This document shows positions 1 to 8,372 of a stretch of 35,581 nt of DNA, in pieces. The translations under genes were made by a program, and so were the position numbers. Source of the stretch: Ruminococcaceae bacterium UBA6416. Its GTDB lineage: Bacteria > Bacillota > Clostridia > Oscillospirales > Acutalibacteraceae. The stretch lies in contig DJPI01000034.1 in the NCBI GenBank assembly GCA_002438505.1, forward strand, positions 24,513-60,093, written 5' to 3'. A model generated the notes under the pieces. The model did no database searches, had not been told where the DNA came from, and saw only the letters and a list, made by a program, of their open reading frames with translations. Within the stretch, counting starts at the first letter, position 1. Every line of letters begins with the position of its first letter.

Positions 1-27
1 CCCCGCCATTATTTATGTGGTGATTAC

Positions 28-702
28 ATGAGAGAATTAAGCATATTTGTTGACGAATCAGGTGACTTTGGTCCATATAGCAGTCATTCTCCATATTATC
101 TTTTTACCCTGCTTTTTCATGAGCAAAACAATTCAATAAATGATGAAGTTGCTGATTTAGACAGAAAAATACAAGAGCATGGATTTGCCGTTCATGCCAT
201 CCACACAGGACCCATTATACGAAATGAGGGCTATTACAAAAAGTTCTCACCCGATGAAAGAAAAAGGTTGTTCAATGACTTATTGTTATTTACACGCCAT
301 GTAAATATAAATTATCATGTTGTCAGTGTTGATAAAAGGCAGGTAAACGGGAGTAAAAAGTTGGTTGATGTGCTTTCAAAGCAATTAGCTCAGTTCTTGC
401 GCGATTATTTGGAATATTTTATATCACTCGATAAAATTATTGTTTATTACGATTATGGACAAAGTGAAATCACAACGATATTAACATCTGTGTTTAATTC
501 AATGTTTATAAATGTTGAATTCAGGCATGTGCAGCCGTGCGAGTATAAATTGTTTCAGGTTGCTGATATGATATGCACAATAGAGCTTTCAAAGCTGAAT
601 TTTGATAATAATAAAATATCAAAATCGGAAGAGCAATTTTATGAAAGCCATAGAAAATTCAAGGATTACTACTATAAGACAATCAAGAAAAAGAAGTTAT
701 AA
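28..702 (+). CDS. DUF3800 domain protein
   Basis: 224 aa. The N-terminus carries the FVDESGDFG motif typical of DUF3800 (residues about 7-15), and the C-terminal third has QVADMICTIEL, the family's second conserved acidic patch. Family members are predicted to have an RNase H-like fold and are often found beside mobile or defence genes; no activity is proven for this one. The gene is clearly richer in A+T than the glyS region beside it and uses many AAT/ATA/TTA codons, which suggests horizontal acquisition. The ribosome site is weak (GTGGTGAT before the ATG). It stands alone here, but its upstream partner, if any, lies outside the window. Confidence 0.8.
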   Translation: MRELSIFVDESGDFGPYSSHSPYYLFTLLFHEQNNSINDEVADLDRKIQEHGFAVHAIHTGPIIRNEGYYKKFSPDERKRLFNDLLLFTRHVNINYHVVSVDKRQVNGSKKLVDVLSKQLAQFLRDYLEYFISLDKIIVYYDYGQSEITTILTSVFNSMFINVEFRHVQPCEYKLFQVADMICTIELSKLNFDNNKISKSEEQFYESHRKFKDYYYKTIKKKKL

Positions 703-712
703 TATCAGAAAA

Positions 713-755
713 CCCCGGTAAGAAGCCTAACGCCCTTATCGGGGCGCTGTTTTGC
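713..755 (+). terminator. Terminator after DUF3800 gene
   Basis: CCCCGGTAAG pairs with CTTATCGGGG (one G-U) around a 12-nt loop. A T-rich stretch (GTTTTGCTTTC) follows. It lies 10 bp after the stop codon. Confidence 0.7.
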
Positions 756-859
756 TTTCAAAGCTTTTCAAAGGCTTCTTATAATATCAAAACAAGCAAC
801 GGCATCACGGGAGACTGAAAATCCAAAGTCGATTTTTCGAGTCAAAACGCCCGTTTCGC

Positions 860-888
860 TTGACTATTCCGGCGGATTATTATATTAT
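860..888 (+). promoter_or_regulatory. SigA-type promoter of glyS
   Basis: TTGACT (860-865), 17-bp spacer, TATTAT (883-888). The predicted transcript starts near 895, so the in-frame ATG at 894 cannot be the start codon and the ATG at 954 is preferred. The resulting leader of about 60 nt is too short for a T-box. Confidence 0.75.
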
Positions 889-953
889 TAAAAATGGACA
901 TTTGTTGGCGGACGGCTGTTTTCGGCCGCTCCGCAGGAAAAGGAGCAATCTCA

Positions 954-2336
954 ATGAAAAACACAGAAAAAACAATGGACAAGCTTGTTGCACTCTGCAA
1001 GGGCAGAGGCTTTGTATACGCCGGAAGTGAAATTTACGGCGGACTTGCAAACACCTGGGACTACGGCCCGCTCGGCGTTGAGCTTAAAACCAACATCAAA
1101 ACTGCATGGCGCAAGAAGTTCATTCAGGAAAGCCCGTATAATGTCGGCCTTGACAGCGCAATTCTCATGAATCCGCAAACCTGGGTTGCCTCCGGCCACC
1201 TCGGCGGTTTTTCCGACCCGCTCATGGACTGCCGCGAATGCAAAACGCGCCACAGAGCCGACAACCTCATTGAGGACTTTGACGGAACAAATGTTGCCGG
1301 CTGGTCAAATGAGGAAATGATGAACTATATCAAGGAAAAAAGCATTCCCTGCCCCAACTGCGGAAAGCATAACTTCACCGATATCCGCCAGTTCAACCTG
1401 ATGTTCAAGACATTCCAGGGTGTTACCGAGGACAGCAAGAACGAGCTTTATCTCCGTCCGGAAACCGCTCAGGGTATTTTTGTCAACTTCTCAAACATTC
1501 AGCGCACAACAAGAAAAAAGATTCCGTTCGGCGTTGCTCAGATTGGAAAATCTTTCAGGAATGAAATCACTCCGGGCAACTTCATTTTCCGCGTCCGCGA
1601 GTTTGAGCAGATGGAGCTTGAATTTTTCTGCAAGCCCGGAACCGATCTTGAATGGTTTGATTACTGGCGCTCTTTCTGCCGCGACTGGCTCTATTCCCTC
1701 GGCATCAAGGAGGAGAACCTGCGCCTGCGCGACCACGGAAAAGAGGAGCTTTGCTTTTATTCAAAAGCAACAACGGACTTTGAATTTCTTTTCCCGTTCG
1801 GTTGGGGCGAGCTTTGGGGCGTTGCGGACAGAACCGACTATGACCTCACTCAGCACATCAAGACCAGCGGAAAAAGCCTTGACTATTTTGACCAGACCAC
1901 GGGCGAAAGATATGTTCCATATGTTATTGAGCCATCGCTCGGCGTTGAAAGGCTCTTCCTTGCCCTCATCACTCAGGCTTATGACGAAGAGGTTGTTGAC
2001 GCGGAAAAGAATGACACAAGAGTTGTTATGCACTTCCACCCGGCGATTGCTCCGTTCAAGGCCGCCGTTCTTCCGCTTTCCAAAAAGCTTTCAGAGGAAG
2101 CGGGAGAGGTTCTTTCAATGCTTCAGAAGAAGTTTAATGTTGACTTTGACGATACCGGCTCAATCGGAAAAAGATATCGCCGCCAGGATGAAATCGGAAC
2201 CCCGTTCTGCATTACCTATGACTTTGAGTCAAAGGAGGACGGCTGTGTGACAGTCCGCGACCGCGACACAATGGAACAGATTAGACTCCCGATAGCCGGG
2301 CTTTGTGCTTATATCGAAAAGAAAATTGAGTTTTGA
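954..2336 (+). CDS. glyS: Glycyl-tRNA synthetase (alpha2 type)
   Basis: 460 aa from the ATG at 954. Single-chain class II glycyl-tRNA synthetase, which charges tRNA-Gly in the cytoplasm. Visible features are GRGFVYAGSEIYGG near the N-terminus, a Zn-binding-type insertion (CRECKTRH ... CPNCGKH), motif 2 (RPETAQGIFVNF ... FRNEITPGNFIFRVREFEQMELEFF), motif 3 (EPSLGVERLFLALI) and a C-terminal anticodon-binding domain. The reading frame extends upstream to 894, but the start at 954 has an AGGAG site about 10 nt ahead and lies downstream of the predicted transcription start. It is transcribed alone and ends in a strong terminator. Confidence 0.95.
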   Translation: MKNTEKTMDKLVALCKGRGFVYAGSEIYGGLANTWDYGPLGVELKTNIKTAWRKKFIQESPYNVGLDSAILMNPQTWVASGHLGGFSDPLMDCRECKTRHRADNLIEDFDGTNVAGWSNEEMMNYIKEKSIPCPNCGKHNFTDIRQFNLMFKTFQGVTEDSKNELYLRPETAQGIFVNFSNIQRTTRKKIPFGVAQIGKSFRNEITPGNFIFRVREFEQMELEFFCKPGTDLEWFDYWRSFCRDWLYSLGIKEENLRLRDHGKEELCFYSKATTDFEFLFPFGWGELWGVADRTDYDLTQHIKTSGKSLDYFDQTTGERYVPYVIEPSLGVERLFLALITQAYDEEVVDAEKNDTRVVMHFHPAIAPFKAAVLPLSKKLSEEAGEVLSMLQKKFNVDFDDTGSIGKRYRRQDEIGTPFCITYDFESKEDGCVTVRDRDTMEQIRLPIAGLCAYIEKKIEF

Positions 2337-2345
2337 TTTTTGCAG

Positions 2346-2371
2346 AAGGCCGCCTTTCGGTGGCCTTTTTG
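2346..2371 (+). terminator. Terminator after glyS
   Basis: GGCCGCC-TTTC-GGTGGCC stem followed by TTTTT, 11 bp after the stop codon. The 150 bp from here to the next gene show only a TATAAT at 2476-2481 without a good -35. Confidence 0.8.
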
Positions 2372-2532
2372 CTGTTTTGTAATCATAAGTTGCTCAAAGC
2401 TAACCAACATGAAAACAAGTGGGCGCAAAGGCGAACTGATTGCGCTTGAGCGAACCTGATTCATTTATTAAGATTTATAATAAGACAACCACTGATTAAA
2501 CGTCTTTTTCAAAAGAAAGGAGAATTCACACA

Positions 2533-3525
2533 ATGGAAACAAAGGCAATGTCAGTTTTAAGCAGGATTGTTTCGGTTCTTGTCTCAGTCATCTTTGCCGC
2601 TTCCGGCGTTGTTTCACCGCGGCTCAATCAGCAGGTGACCCCCAAGGATGCGCAAAATCTGCGCATGTCCTTTGCGGCGTTTTCTGACACGCACCTGACA
2701 ACCGAGGGCGTTGCAAGACAGACCATGCTCTCTCAGGGCTTCCGCGACCTTGACGGAAATGTTGACGCAATCGCCGTTGTTGGAGACATGACCGACCACG
2801 GAGAAAGAGAGCAGTATGAAAACTTTTATGACTGCGTCAAAAAGGACATCAAAAAGTCAAAGTTCATTCCCGTTGTCGGCAATCATGACACATGGACGGA
2901 AGATTTGCGCGAAAAAAAGCCCACCTATGAATTCATTCGCGCTTACAACAATTACAGCGGCAAAAAGCTTAAAAAGCCATATTTCACCGAAAAGGTCAAC
3001 GGTTACACCTTCATTGTAATGTCCACGGAAACGGACAGAACCTCGGCCTACATTTCAAACGCCCAAATCAAATGGCTTGACAAACAGCTCAAAGCGGCAA
3101 CCAAAAAGAACCGTCCGGTCTTTGTTCTTTGTCATTGGCCGATAAACGGTGTCTGCGGCCAGATGGAAATTGACCCCGATATGGAAATGGGTAAGCAGAG
3201 CAGCAGGGTTCAAAAAACGCTTGAAAAATATAAGAACGTCTTTTATTACTGCGGCCACGTTCACGCAGGTATGCGCGGCGAAATTTCAAACAAAATTTTC
3301 GGCAATCAGTCGATTGAAACCGTGAACGGCGTTCATTACATCAATCTTCCAACATATATGTATATCAACAGCGAAGGCTGGACGAGCAAAAACGGCGGAA
3401 ACCTCCTTTCCGGCTTGGGATACATCACTGAGGTCTATAAGGACAAGGTTATCCTGCGCGCAAGAAACTTTGCTCTCGGATACTATACGCTGTTTTACTA
3501 TAAAGAAATTCCACTTGAAAAATAA
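2533..3525 (+). CDS. Secreted calcineurin-like metallophosphoesterase (copy 1)
   Basis: 330 aa. The N-terminus has a hydrophobic signal-like segment (residues about 10-28) with no retained lysine-rich loop, so the protein is probably exported. All metallophosphoesterase blocks are present in order: SDTHL (D52, H54), VVGDMTDHG (about 82-90), VVGNHD (about 114-119), CHWPING and GHVHAG. These residues bind two metal ions in the family and support hydrolysis of phosphomono- or diesters; the substrate is not evident. The ribosome site is AAAGGAG 10 nt before the ATG. It is followed 14 bp later by a paralogue in the same block order, so this is a tandem duplication in one operon. Confidence 0.88.
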   Translation: METKAMSVLSRIVSVLVSVIFAASGVVSPRLNQQVTPKDAQNLRMSFAAFSDTHLTTEGVARQTMLSQGFRDLDGNVDAIAVVGDMTDHGEREQYENFYDCVKKDIKKSKFIPVVGNHDTWTEDLREKKPTYEFIRAYNNYSGKKLKKPYFTEKVNGYTFIVMSTETDRTSAYISNAQIKWLDKQLKAATKKNRPVFVLCHWPINGVCGQMEIDPDMEMGKQSSRVQKTLEKYKNVFYYCGHVHAGMRGEISNKIFGNQSIETVNGVHYINLPTYMYINSEGWTSKNGGNLLSGLGYITEVYKDKVILRARNFALGYYTLFYYKEIPLEK

Positions 3526-3539
3526 AAGGAGAAATTAGA

Positions 3540-4541
3540 ATGAAGTATATCAAAACATTTTTCAGCGCCGTGCTTGCAATCCTTGCAGCAGTTTCAATGG
3601 CTGTTTCAGGCTATAACAACCCAAAGAACAACGCCCCGTTTGAAGCAAAAAGCGACGACGTTCTTTTCAATGTCACCTTGCTTTCAGACACTCACATTGA
3701 CTATCGTGAGCTGTTTTTGCAGGCGTCTCTGCGCCTCGGCGTAACAAGCCTCAACAAGTCTAAAACCCCGATTGATGCCATTGTTATCTCCGGCGACCTG
3801 ACAAATTACGGCGACAAAAAGTCAATGGACGCAATGTTCAAAACCGTTACCGAGGCAAAGCCGGACAGCACCCCGGCGTTCATCACAACCGGAAACCATG
3901 ATATTGGCCACTCCTCAGACTCAAGCATCACGGAGGATGAGGCAAGGGCAAACTTCATTGAGCTTCACAACAAATATCTCGGAACCGATATTGATAACAT
4001 TTATTTCAGCAGAGAAATCAACGGCTACACCTTTATCACAATGAGCGATGAATCGGACGATTCCTGGGATACACCGGAAATTTCAGACACTCAGATTGCG
4101 TGGCTTGATTCCGAGCTTTCAAAAGCAACGGCCAAGGACAGCAAAAAGCCCGTTTTTGTTGTTTGCCATTGGTCAATCAACGGAACAAACGGCCAGCAGA
4201 TCGTTTGGGAAAACGGCGCAATGAACGATTCAAGCGACAAGGTTCAGGCCGTGCTTGAAAAGTATGCGGATAATAACATTTTCTATATCAGCGGCCACGT
4301 TCACACCGGCGTCAACAGCTCAGAGCTGCACAAGTATTTTGACGTTCACAATGTTGAGGAAAAGAACGGAATTTTCTATGTTAACCTTCCCGCTTACGGC
4401 TCACTCAACCGTTACGGTGTACCCTGGCCGGGAACCGGAATGCAGATGGAGGTTTATGAAAATGAGGTTCTCTTCAGACCGCGCAGCTATCTTTCCGGAA
4501 AGTGGTATGGCAATCACGAATACTCTGTAACGCTCCACTGA
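3540..4541 (+). CDS. Secreted calcineurin-like metallophosphoesterase (copy 2)
   Basis: 333 aa, paralogue of the preceding gene with a separate signal peptide (residues 1-24, ending AVSMAVSG). The motifs are LLSDTHID (D50, H52), VISGDLTNYG (about 83-90), TTGNHDIG (about 116-123), CHWSING and GHVHTG, so both metal sites look intact. An AAAGGAG site precedes the ATG. The shared pattern (CHW-ING, GHVH, then a long hydrophobic beta-rich tail) shows common descent with copy 1, but overall identity is moderate, so the duplication is not recent. It is probably co-transcribed with the glycosidase-like gene that follows. Confidence 0.88.
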   Translation: MKYIKTFFSAVLAILAAVSMAVSGYNNPKNNAPFEAKSDDVLFNVTLLSDTHIDYRELFLQASLRLGVTSLNKSKTPIDAIVISGDLTNYGDKKSMDAMFKTVTEAKPDSTPAFITTGNHDIGHSSDSSITEDEARANFIELHNKYLGTDIDNIYFSREINGYTFITMSDESDDSWDTPEISDTQIAWLDSELSKATAKDSKKPVFVVCHWSINGTNGQQIVWENGAMNDSSDKVQAVLEKYADNNIFYISGHVHTGVNSSELHKYFDVHNVEEKNGIFYVNLPAYGSLNRYGVPWPGTGMQMEVYENEVLFRPRSYLSGKWYGNHEYSVTLH

Positions 4542-4593
4542 TTCGGTTTTTCCGGCGGCAACACATGACAGAAATTTTTAAGGAGAAAACACA

Positions 4594-4650
4594 ATGAAAT
4601 CAATCGTTTCAATTTTTACGGCATTTGTGACAATGCTCACCATGCTCTGA
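4594..4650 (+). other. 18-codon signal-peptide leader ending in in-frame TGA
   Basis: A good ribosome site (AAGGAG, 8-9 nt spacing) leads to an ATG that encodes an 18-residue hydrophobic segment (MKSIVSIFTAFVTMLTML), which looks like the first part of a signal peptide. A TGA at 4648-4650 ends it. The frame stays open afterwards and reads straight into the 407-aa ORF that begins at 4660, with three codons (Asn-Thr-Ala) in between. The stop therefore appears to cut a single secreted protein in two. TGA is a normal stop elsewhere here (for example glyS and copy 2 of the phosphoesterase), so recoding of TGA is unlikely. Confidence 0.7.
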
Positions 4651-4659
4651 AACACGGCG

Positions 4660-5883
4660 ATGACAAAGGTTGATTCCGACGGTCTGCGCTATGTTGCGCT
4701 CAACGCCGTCAAGTCATATTTCATCAGCCAGACAAATGATGAAGTCACGGCGCTTAAGGAGAAAACCGGCGGCTTCATCAAGGGTGTCTGCCACCCGAAC
4801 GGAAACTATGAGCAAATCAAAAACGCAAACATCAAGTGGGTTCGCTTTGACTGCGGCTCCCTTCCGTTTGAAAAGGACGGAAGCCTTTCAAAGGGCTATC
4901 TCAATTACAAAGCAAAAGCAAAGGCCTATGCCGATCAAGGCTTCAAGGTCATGTGCATAACTCCGTATCCGGATGATTTCATTGACGCCGGCCTTGATCC
5001 GCGCGATGAAAAGAACAAGGCGGAAATTCAGCGCATTGCCGCGTTTTATGCCACTGACCTTCAGGGCATTGTTTCGGCGTTCCAGATTACAAACAAAATG
5101 GGCGTTGAGCATTTCACCCTTCCGCTGACGCTTCAGGAGGCTGCGGATTTCATCGGAATGCAAGCCGAGGCAATGATGAGCGTTAAAAAGGACATCATAG
5201 TCGGCTTTAACTGCGGAGGAACAAAGCTTCATAACCTTTGCACCTATATGAAGCCGTATCTTCAGTATTGCGACTATGTTGGAATGGACGTTTATCTCGG
5301 CTGCTTTGACAACATTATGAAAGACCTTGTCTTTATGGACTTGATTCTCCGCTCGCTTTGGGCATACACCGGAAAGCCGATTATTCTTTGCGAGTTTGGC
5401 TATATCGGTTACGGCGAAACAAAGACGAACGAGCAGAAAAAGGAAATTCTCAAAAGCTACGGCTTTGAAAGTGAAGAGGCTGCACGCAAGGACATCATGA
5501 CGTTCATCAACAATCTTCCGGAGGACTTCATGGAGCATATGCTCTCGCTTGAATATAAGGACGAAAAAGAGCTTGCCGATAAGCTTTTTGACACCGAGCT
5601 TGCAAACCACCTTTACAGGGAGCTTCCGGGCGGATATCAGCTGAGAAAATATACGCACAATCCGGAGGATCAGGGAAAGTTCTTTGAGGATATGTTCGAG
5701 CGCCTTTATAAGCTTGACTTCCTTTGCGGCTCATTTGTCTATTGCTATTCGGACAGCGATGCCTGCTATATCTGCGGCCAGTCTGACTGCCCGGTTGAAA
5801 CCGGCTGGGGTCTTGTTGACCTCAACGGAAAGGAAAAGCCCGCGTATTACGCCGTTCAGAAAGCATACGCCGAAAACCACTGA
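4660..5883 (+). CDS. Glycoside hydrolase-like TIM-barrel protein, signal peptide cut off by TGA
   Basis: 407 aa from the first ATG after the TGA at 4648. The body resembles clan GH-A glycosidases: repeated beta-strand ends such as KWVRFDCG, FKVMCITPYP, VSAFQITNK, YCDYVGMDVY and PIILCEFGY, with Glu245 at the usual nucleophile position. At the acid/base position, where the clan has Asn-Glu, this protein has Asn145-Lys146, so normal retaining hydrolysis may be lost or another residue may serve. No ribosome site precedes ATG 4660; translation could reinitiate after the leader 9 nt upstream, giving a cytoplasmic product. The gene ends the operon with two secreted phosphoesterases. The family call is moderate and the substrate unknown. 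Confidence 0.65.
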   Translation: MTKVDSDGLRYVALNAVKSYFISQTNDEVTALKEKTGGFIKGVCHPNGNYEQIKNANIKWVRFDCGSLPFEKDGSLSKGYLNYKAKAKAYADQGFKVMCITPYPDDFIDAGLDPRDEKNKAEIQRIAAFYATDLQGIVSAFQITNKMGVEHFTLPLTLQEAADFIGMQAEAMMSVKKDIIVGFNCGGTKLHNLCTYMKPYLQYCDYVGMDVYLGCFDNIMKDLVFMDLILRSLWAYTGKPIILCEFGYIGYGETKTNEQKKEILKSYGFESEEAARKDIMTFINNLPEDFMEHMLSLEYKDEKELADKLFDTELANHLYRELPGGYQLRKYTHNPEDQGKFFEDMFERLYKLDFLCGSFVYCYSDSDACYICGQSDCPVETGWGLVDLNGKEKPAYYAVQKAYAENH

Positions 5884-5901
5884 GAAAATCAACCGACAAC
5901 A

Positions 5902-5938
5902 AAAGGGACTGCCGCGGCAGTCCCTTTAATTTTTTGTT
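5902..5938. terminator. Bidirectional terminator between the glycosidase-like gene and ftsH
   Basis: A perfect palindrome AAAGGGACTGCCG/CGGCAGTCCCTTT is followed by AATTTTTTG on the plus strand and TTTTG on the minus strand, between two convergent genes. Confidence 0.85.
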
Positions 5939-7756
5939 TTATCCTCTGTTCAGTATTTCCATAAACTCCTCGCCGGTTATTGTCTCTTTGCTGTAAAGAT
6001 GCATTGCAAGCTCATCAAGCTTTGAACGGTTTTCCTTGAGAATTTCAACCGCTTTTTCGTGCTGCTTTTTAACAAGGGAAACAACAAGCGAGTCAATCTG
6101 CGTCTGCGTTTGGGCGGAGCAGGAAAGCGAGGTGTCACCGCCGAGATATTGATTGTTGACCGTTTCAAGCGCAACCATGTCAAAGTTTTCGCTCATTCCG
6201 TAACGTGTTATCATTGCGCGCGCAAGCTTTGTTGCCTGCTCAATATCGTTTGAGGCGCCCGTTGTGACCGTTGAACAGGCAATCTCTTCGGCCGCTCTGC
6301 CGCCCGTGAGGGTCGCAATTTTGTTTTCAAGCTCCCTTTTGCTCATCAGGTAATGGTCGCCCTCCTCAACCTGCATTGTGTAGCCGAGGGCGCCGGAGGT
6401 GCGCGGAATAATTGTGATTTTTTGAACCGGCGCGGAATCGGTCTGCTTCGCCGCAACAAGGGCGTGACCGATTTCGTGATAGGCAACAATGCGCTTTTCC
6501 TCGTCCGTGAGGATGGCGTTCTTTTTCTGATAGCCCGCAATGACAACCTCAATGCTTTCCTCAAGGTCGGCCTGAGTTGCCTCGTTCCGGTTGTCTCTGA
6601 CGGCTCTGAGCGCCGCTTCGTTGACAATGTTTGCAAGCTGGGCGCCGGAAGCACCGGACGCCATGCGCGCAATATGCTCAAAGTCAACGTCCGGGGCAAG
6701 GCGGATTTTCTTTGCGTGAACTCTTAAAATTGCCTCACGGCCTTTGAGATCCGGAAGCTCAACGGGAACGCGGCGGTCAAATCTTCCCGGTCTTGTCAGT
6801 GCCGGATCAAGCGTTTCCGGCCGGTTTGTTGCGGCAAGAATGATGACGCCGTTGTTTCCGGAAAAACCGTCCATCTCCGTCAAAAGCTGGTTGAGGGTCT
6901 GCTCGCGTTCATCGTTTCCGCCGAGTCGTCCGTCTCTTTTTTGACCGATGGCATCAATTTCATCAATGAAAACAATGCAGGGCGCTTTTTCCTTTGCCTG
7001 GCTGAAAAGGTCACGCACTTTTGACGCGCCCATTCCAACAAACATTTCAACAAATTCCGAACCGGACATTGAAAAGAACGGGACGTTTGCTTCACCGGCA
7101 ACGGCCTTTGCAAGCATCGTTTTACCGGTACCCGGAGGGCCAACAAGAAGAACGCCTTTCGGCATTGACGCACCGATGGAGGTGTATTTTTGCGGATTGT
7201 GGAGGTATTCAACAATTTCGGCAAGGTTTTCCTTTGCCTCATCCTCTCCGGCAACATCGCTGAACTTGATTCCGTCCGAGGACTTAACATAGACCTTTGC
7301 GTTGCTTTTTCCAAGGTTGAACATCATTGAGGAGCTTCCGCCGGTCATTCTTTCCGTCATTTTTTTTGAAAGGAACTGGCCAAGGATGAAGAAAATTGCA
7401 ATCGGAAGCACCCATGACAAAATGAAGCTCAAGACCGGAGACATCTGCTCAACAATCTCCTGAGTGAACTGGGCGCCGGAAAGATAAAGCCTTTCCGTCA
7501 GTCCGGGGTCTTCCATTTTTCCGGTCTTATAAATGTTTTTTCCGTCCTTATCGGTGAAAAGAATGAGGTTTTCCTGAACCTCAACCTTTCCAACCTGCTT
7601 TTCGTTGACCATTGTCATGAATGTTCCGTAATCAACTTCTTTAATTTGAAGCTGCTTTATCGCAGGCATTATGATGACATTCAAAAGCAGAATGACAAGA
7701 AGAACAATGCCGTAATAATATAACAGCGGCTTTTTCGGTTTTTTAACTTCATTCAT
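5939..7756 (-). CDS. ftsH: ATP-dependent zinc metalloprotease FtsH
   Basis: 605 aa. Membrane-anchored AAA+ protease that degrades misfolded and regulatory membrane and cytoplasmic proteins as a hexamer. There are two transmembrane segments (about 11-33 and 108-129) flanking a small extracytoplasmic domain, then the AAA module: Walker A GPPGTGKT at 206-213, Walker B IVFIDEID around 261-268, second region of homology NRPETLDPALTRPGRFDR, and the zinc site HEIGH at 427-431. Length and layout match the family. The ribosome site is AAAGGAAA before the ATG. It lies 87 bp downstream of the small HExxH gene in the same direction and may be co-transcribed with it. Confidence 0.95.
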   Translation of the reverse strand: MNEVKKPKKPLLYYYGIVLLVILLLNVIIMPAIKQLQIKEVDYGTFMTMVNEKQVGKVEVQENLILFTDKDGKNIYKTGKMEDPGLTERLYLSGAQFTQEIVEQMSPVLSFILSWVLPIAIFFILGQFLSKKMTERMTGGSSSMMFNLGKSNAKVYVKSSDGIKFSDVAGEDEAKENLAEIVEYLHNPQKYTSIGASMPKGVLLVGPPGTGKTMLAKAVAGEANVPFFSMSGSEFVEMFVGMGASKVRDLFSQAKEKAPCIVFIDEIDAIGQKRDGRLGGNDEREQTLNQLLTEMDGFSGNNGVIILAATNRPETLDPALTRPGRFDRRVPVELPDLKGREAILRVHAKKIRLAPDVDFEHIARMASGASGAQLANIVNEAALRAVRDNRNEATQADLEESIEVVIAGYQKKNAILTDEEKRIVAYHEIGHALVAAKQTDSAPVQKITIIPRTSGALGYTMQVEEGDHYLMSKRELENKIATLTGGRAAEEIACSTVTTGASNDIEQATKLARAMITRYGMSENFDMVALETVNNQYLGGDTSLSCSAQTQTQIDSLVVSLVKKQHEKAVEILKENRSKLDELAMHLYSKETITGEEFMEILNRG

Positions 7757-7843
7757 AGATATTTTCCTTTCTTTAAAGCGGATAGCCTTAATGATTTCAG
7801 GTTATGCCCGAGTGATTATATTATTGCCCGAAAACAAATGGAT

Positions 7844-8347
7844 TTATTTTGTCAGATCGGTCATCTTCATTCCGGAAAACTTCTGACCCCAGGCGTTCGC
7901 CCAGCCCTCACAGTAAAGCTTGTAATATGAAACATTATTCTTTTTTCTGTAGCCCTCAAAAAAGTTGCACCAAATGGCGGACGGGAGGGCAATGACAAGA
8001 TAATAAAGCGGACCGAGCAGCAGGCACTGCCATGTGTGGCCGTATTCATGAATGCGGGTGTTATATGTCCACTTTTTGTTCGGGTGCTGGTCGCGCATGA
8101 AGATGAAAAGACCGAGCGAAAGTCCGCCCTGATTCCACGGGAGATAGGTTATTCTTGCATAGCCGAACTTCTGATATCTCCTTTTCAGACCCTTTGTGCA
8201 GATGAGAAAAACAATTCCGCCAACAAGGTTGACCGGAAGTCCCCATGTCCATTGAACAAGATAAAACAAAAACTTTTTAAAATCGTTTTTAAAGTTCTTT
8301 TCCTTTTGCGCGGGTGCTTTTTGAGTGATGTCAATTTTCTTTTCCAT
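7844..8347 (-). CDS. Small membrane protein with HExxH motif, putative metallopeptidase
   Basis: 167 aa. Two hydrophobic segments (about 26-50 and 108-130) flank a conserved-looking core. HEYGHTWQ begins at residue 100 (H100, E101, H104), just before the second segment, and CEGWANAWG (E147) follows it. HExxH with a downstream Glu is the pattern of gluzincin zinc peptidases, so a minimal membrane metallopeptidase is possible, but I do not recognise a characterised family. The start has AGGAG 8 nt ahead. It begins 25 bp after the stop of the sugar symporter gene, so the two are probably co-transcribed, with ftsH possibly last. Confidence 0.7.
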   Translation of the reverse strand: MEKKIDITQKAPAQKEKNFKNDFKKFLFYLVQWTWGLPVNLVGGIVFLICTKGLKRRYQKFGYARITYLPWNQGGLSLGLFIFMRDQHPNKKWTYNTRIHEYGHTWQCLLLGPLYYLVIALPSAIWCNFFEGYRKKNNVSYYKLYCEGWANAWGQKFSGMKMTDLTK

Positions 8348-8372
8348 ACTGTATTGCTCCTTTTATAATTTT

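Noticed and set aside
860..954. T-box leader for glyS
   Set aside because: The promoter position leaves only about 60 nt of leader, and no T-box sequence (TGGNACCGCG) is present.
4648..4650. TGA as selenocysteine or tryptophan codon
   Set aside because: TGA is an ordinary stop for several genes here, and no SECIS-like hairpin follows directly.
4888..5658. 256-aa open frame on the minus strand
   Set aside because: Antisense to the glycosidase-like gene, no ribosome site, and composition typical of a mirror frame.
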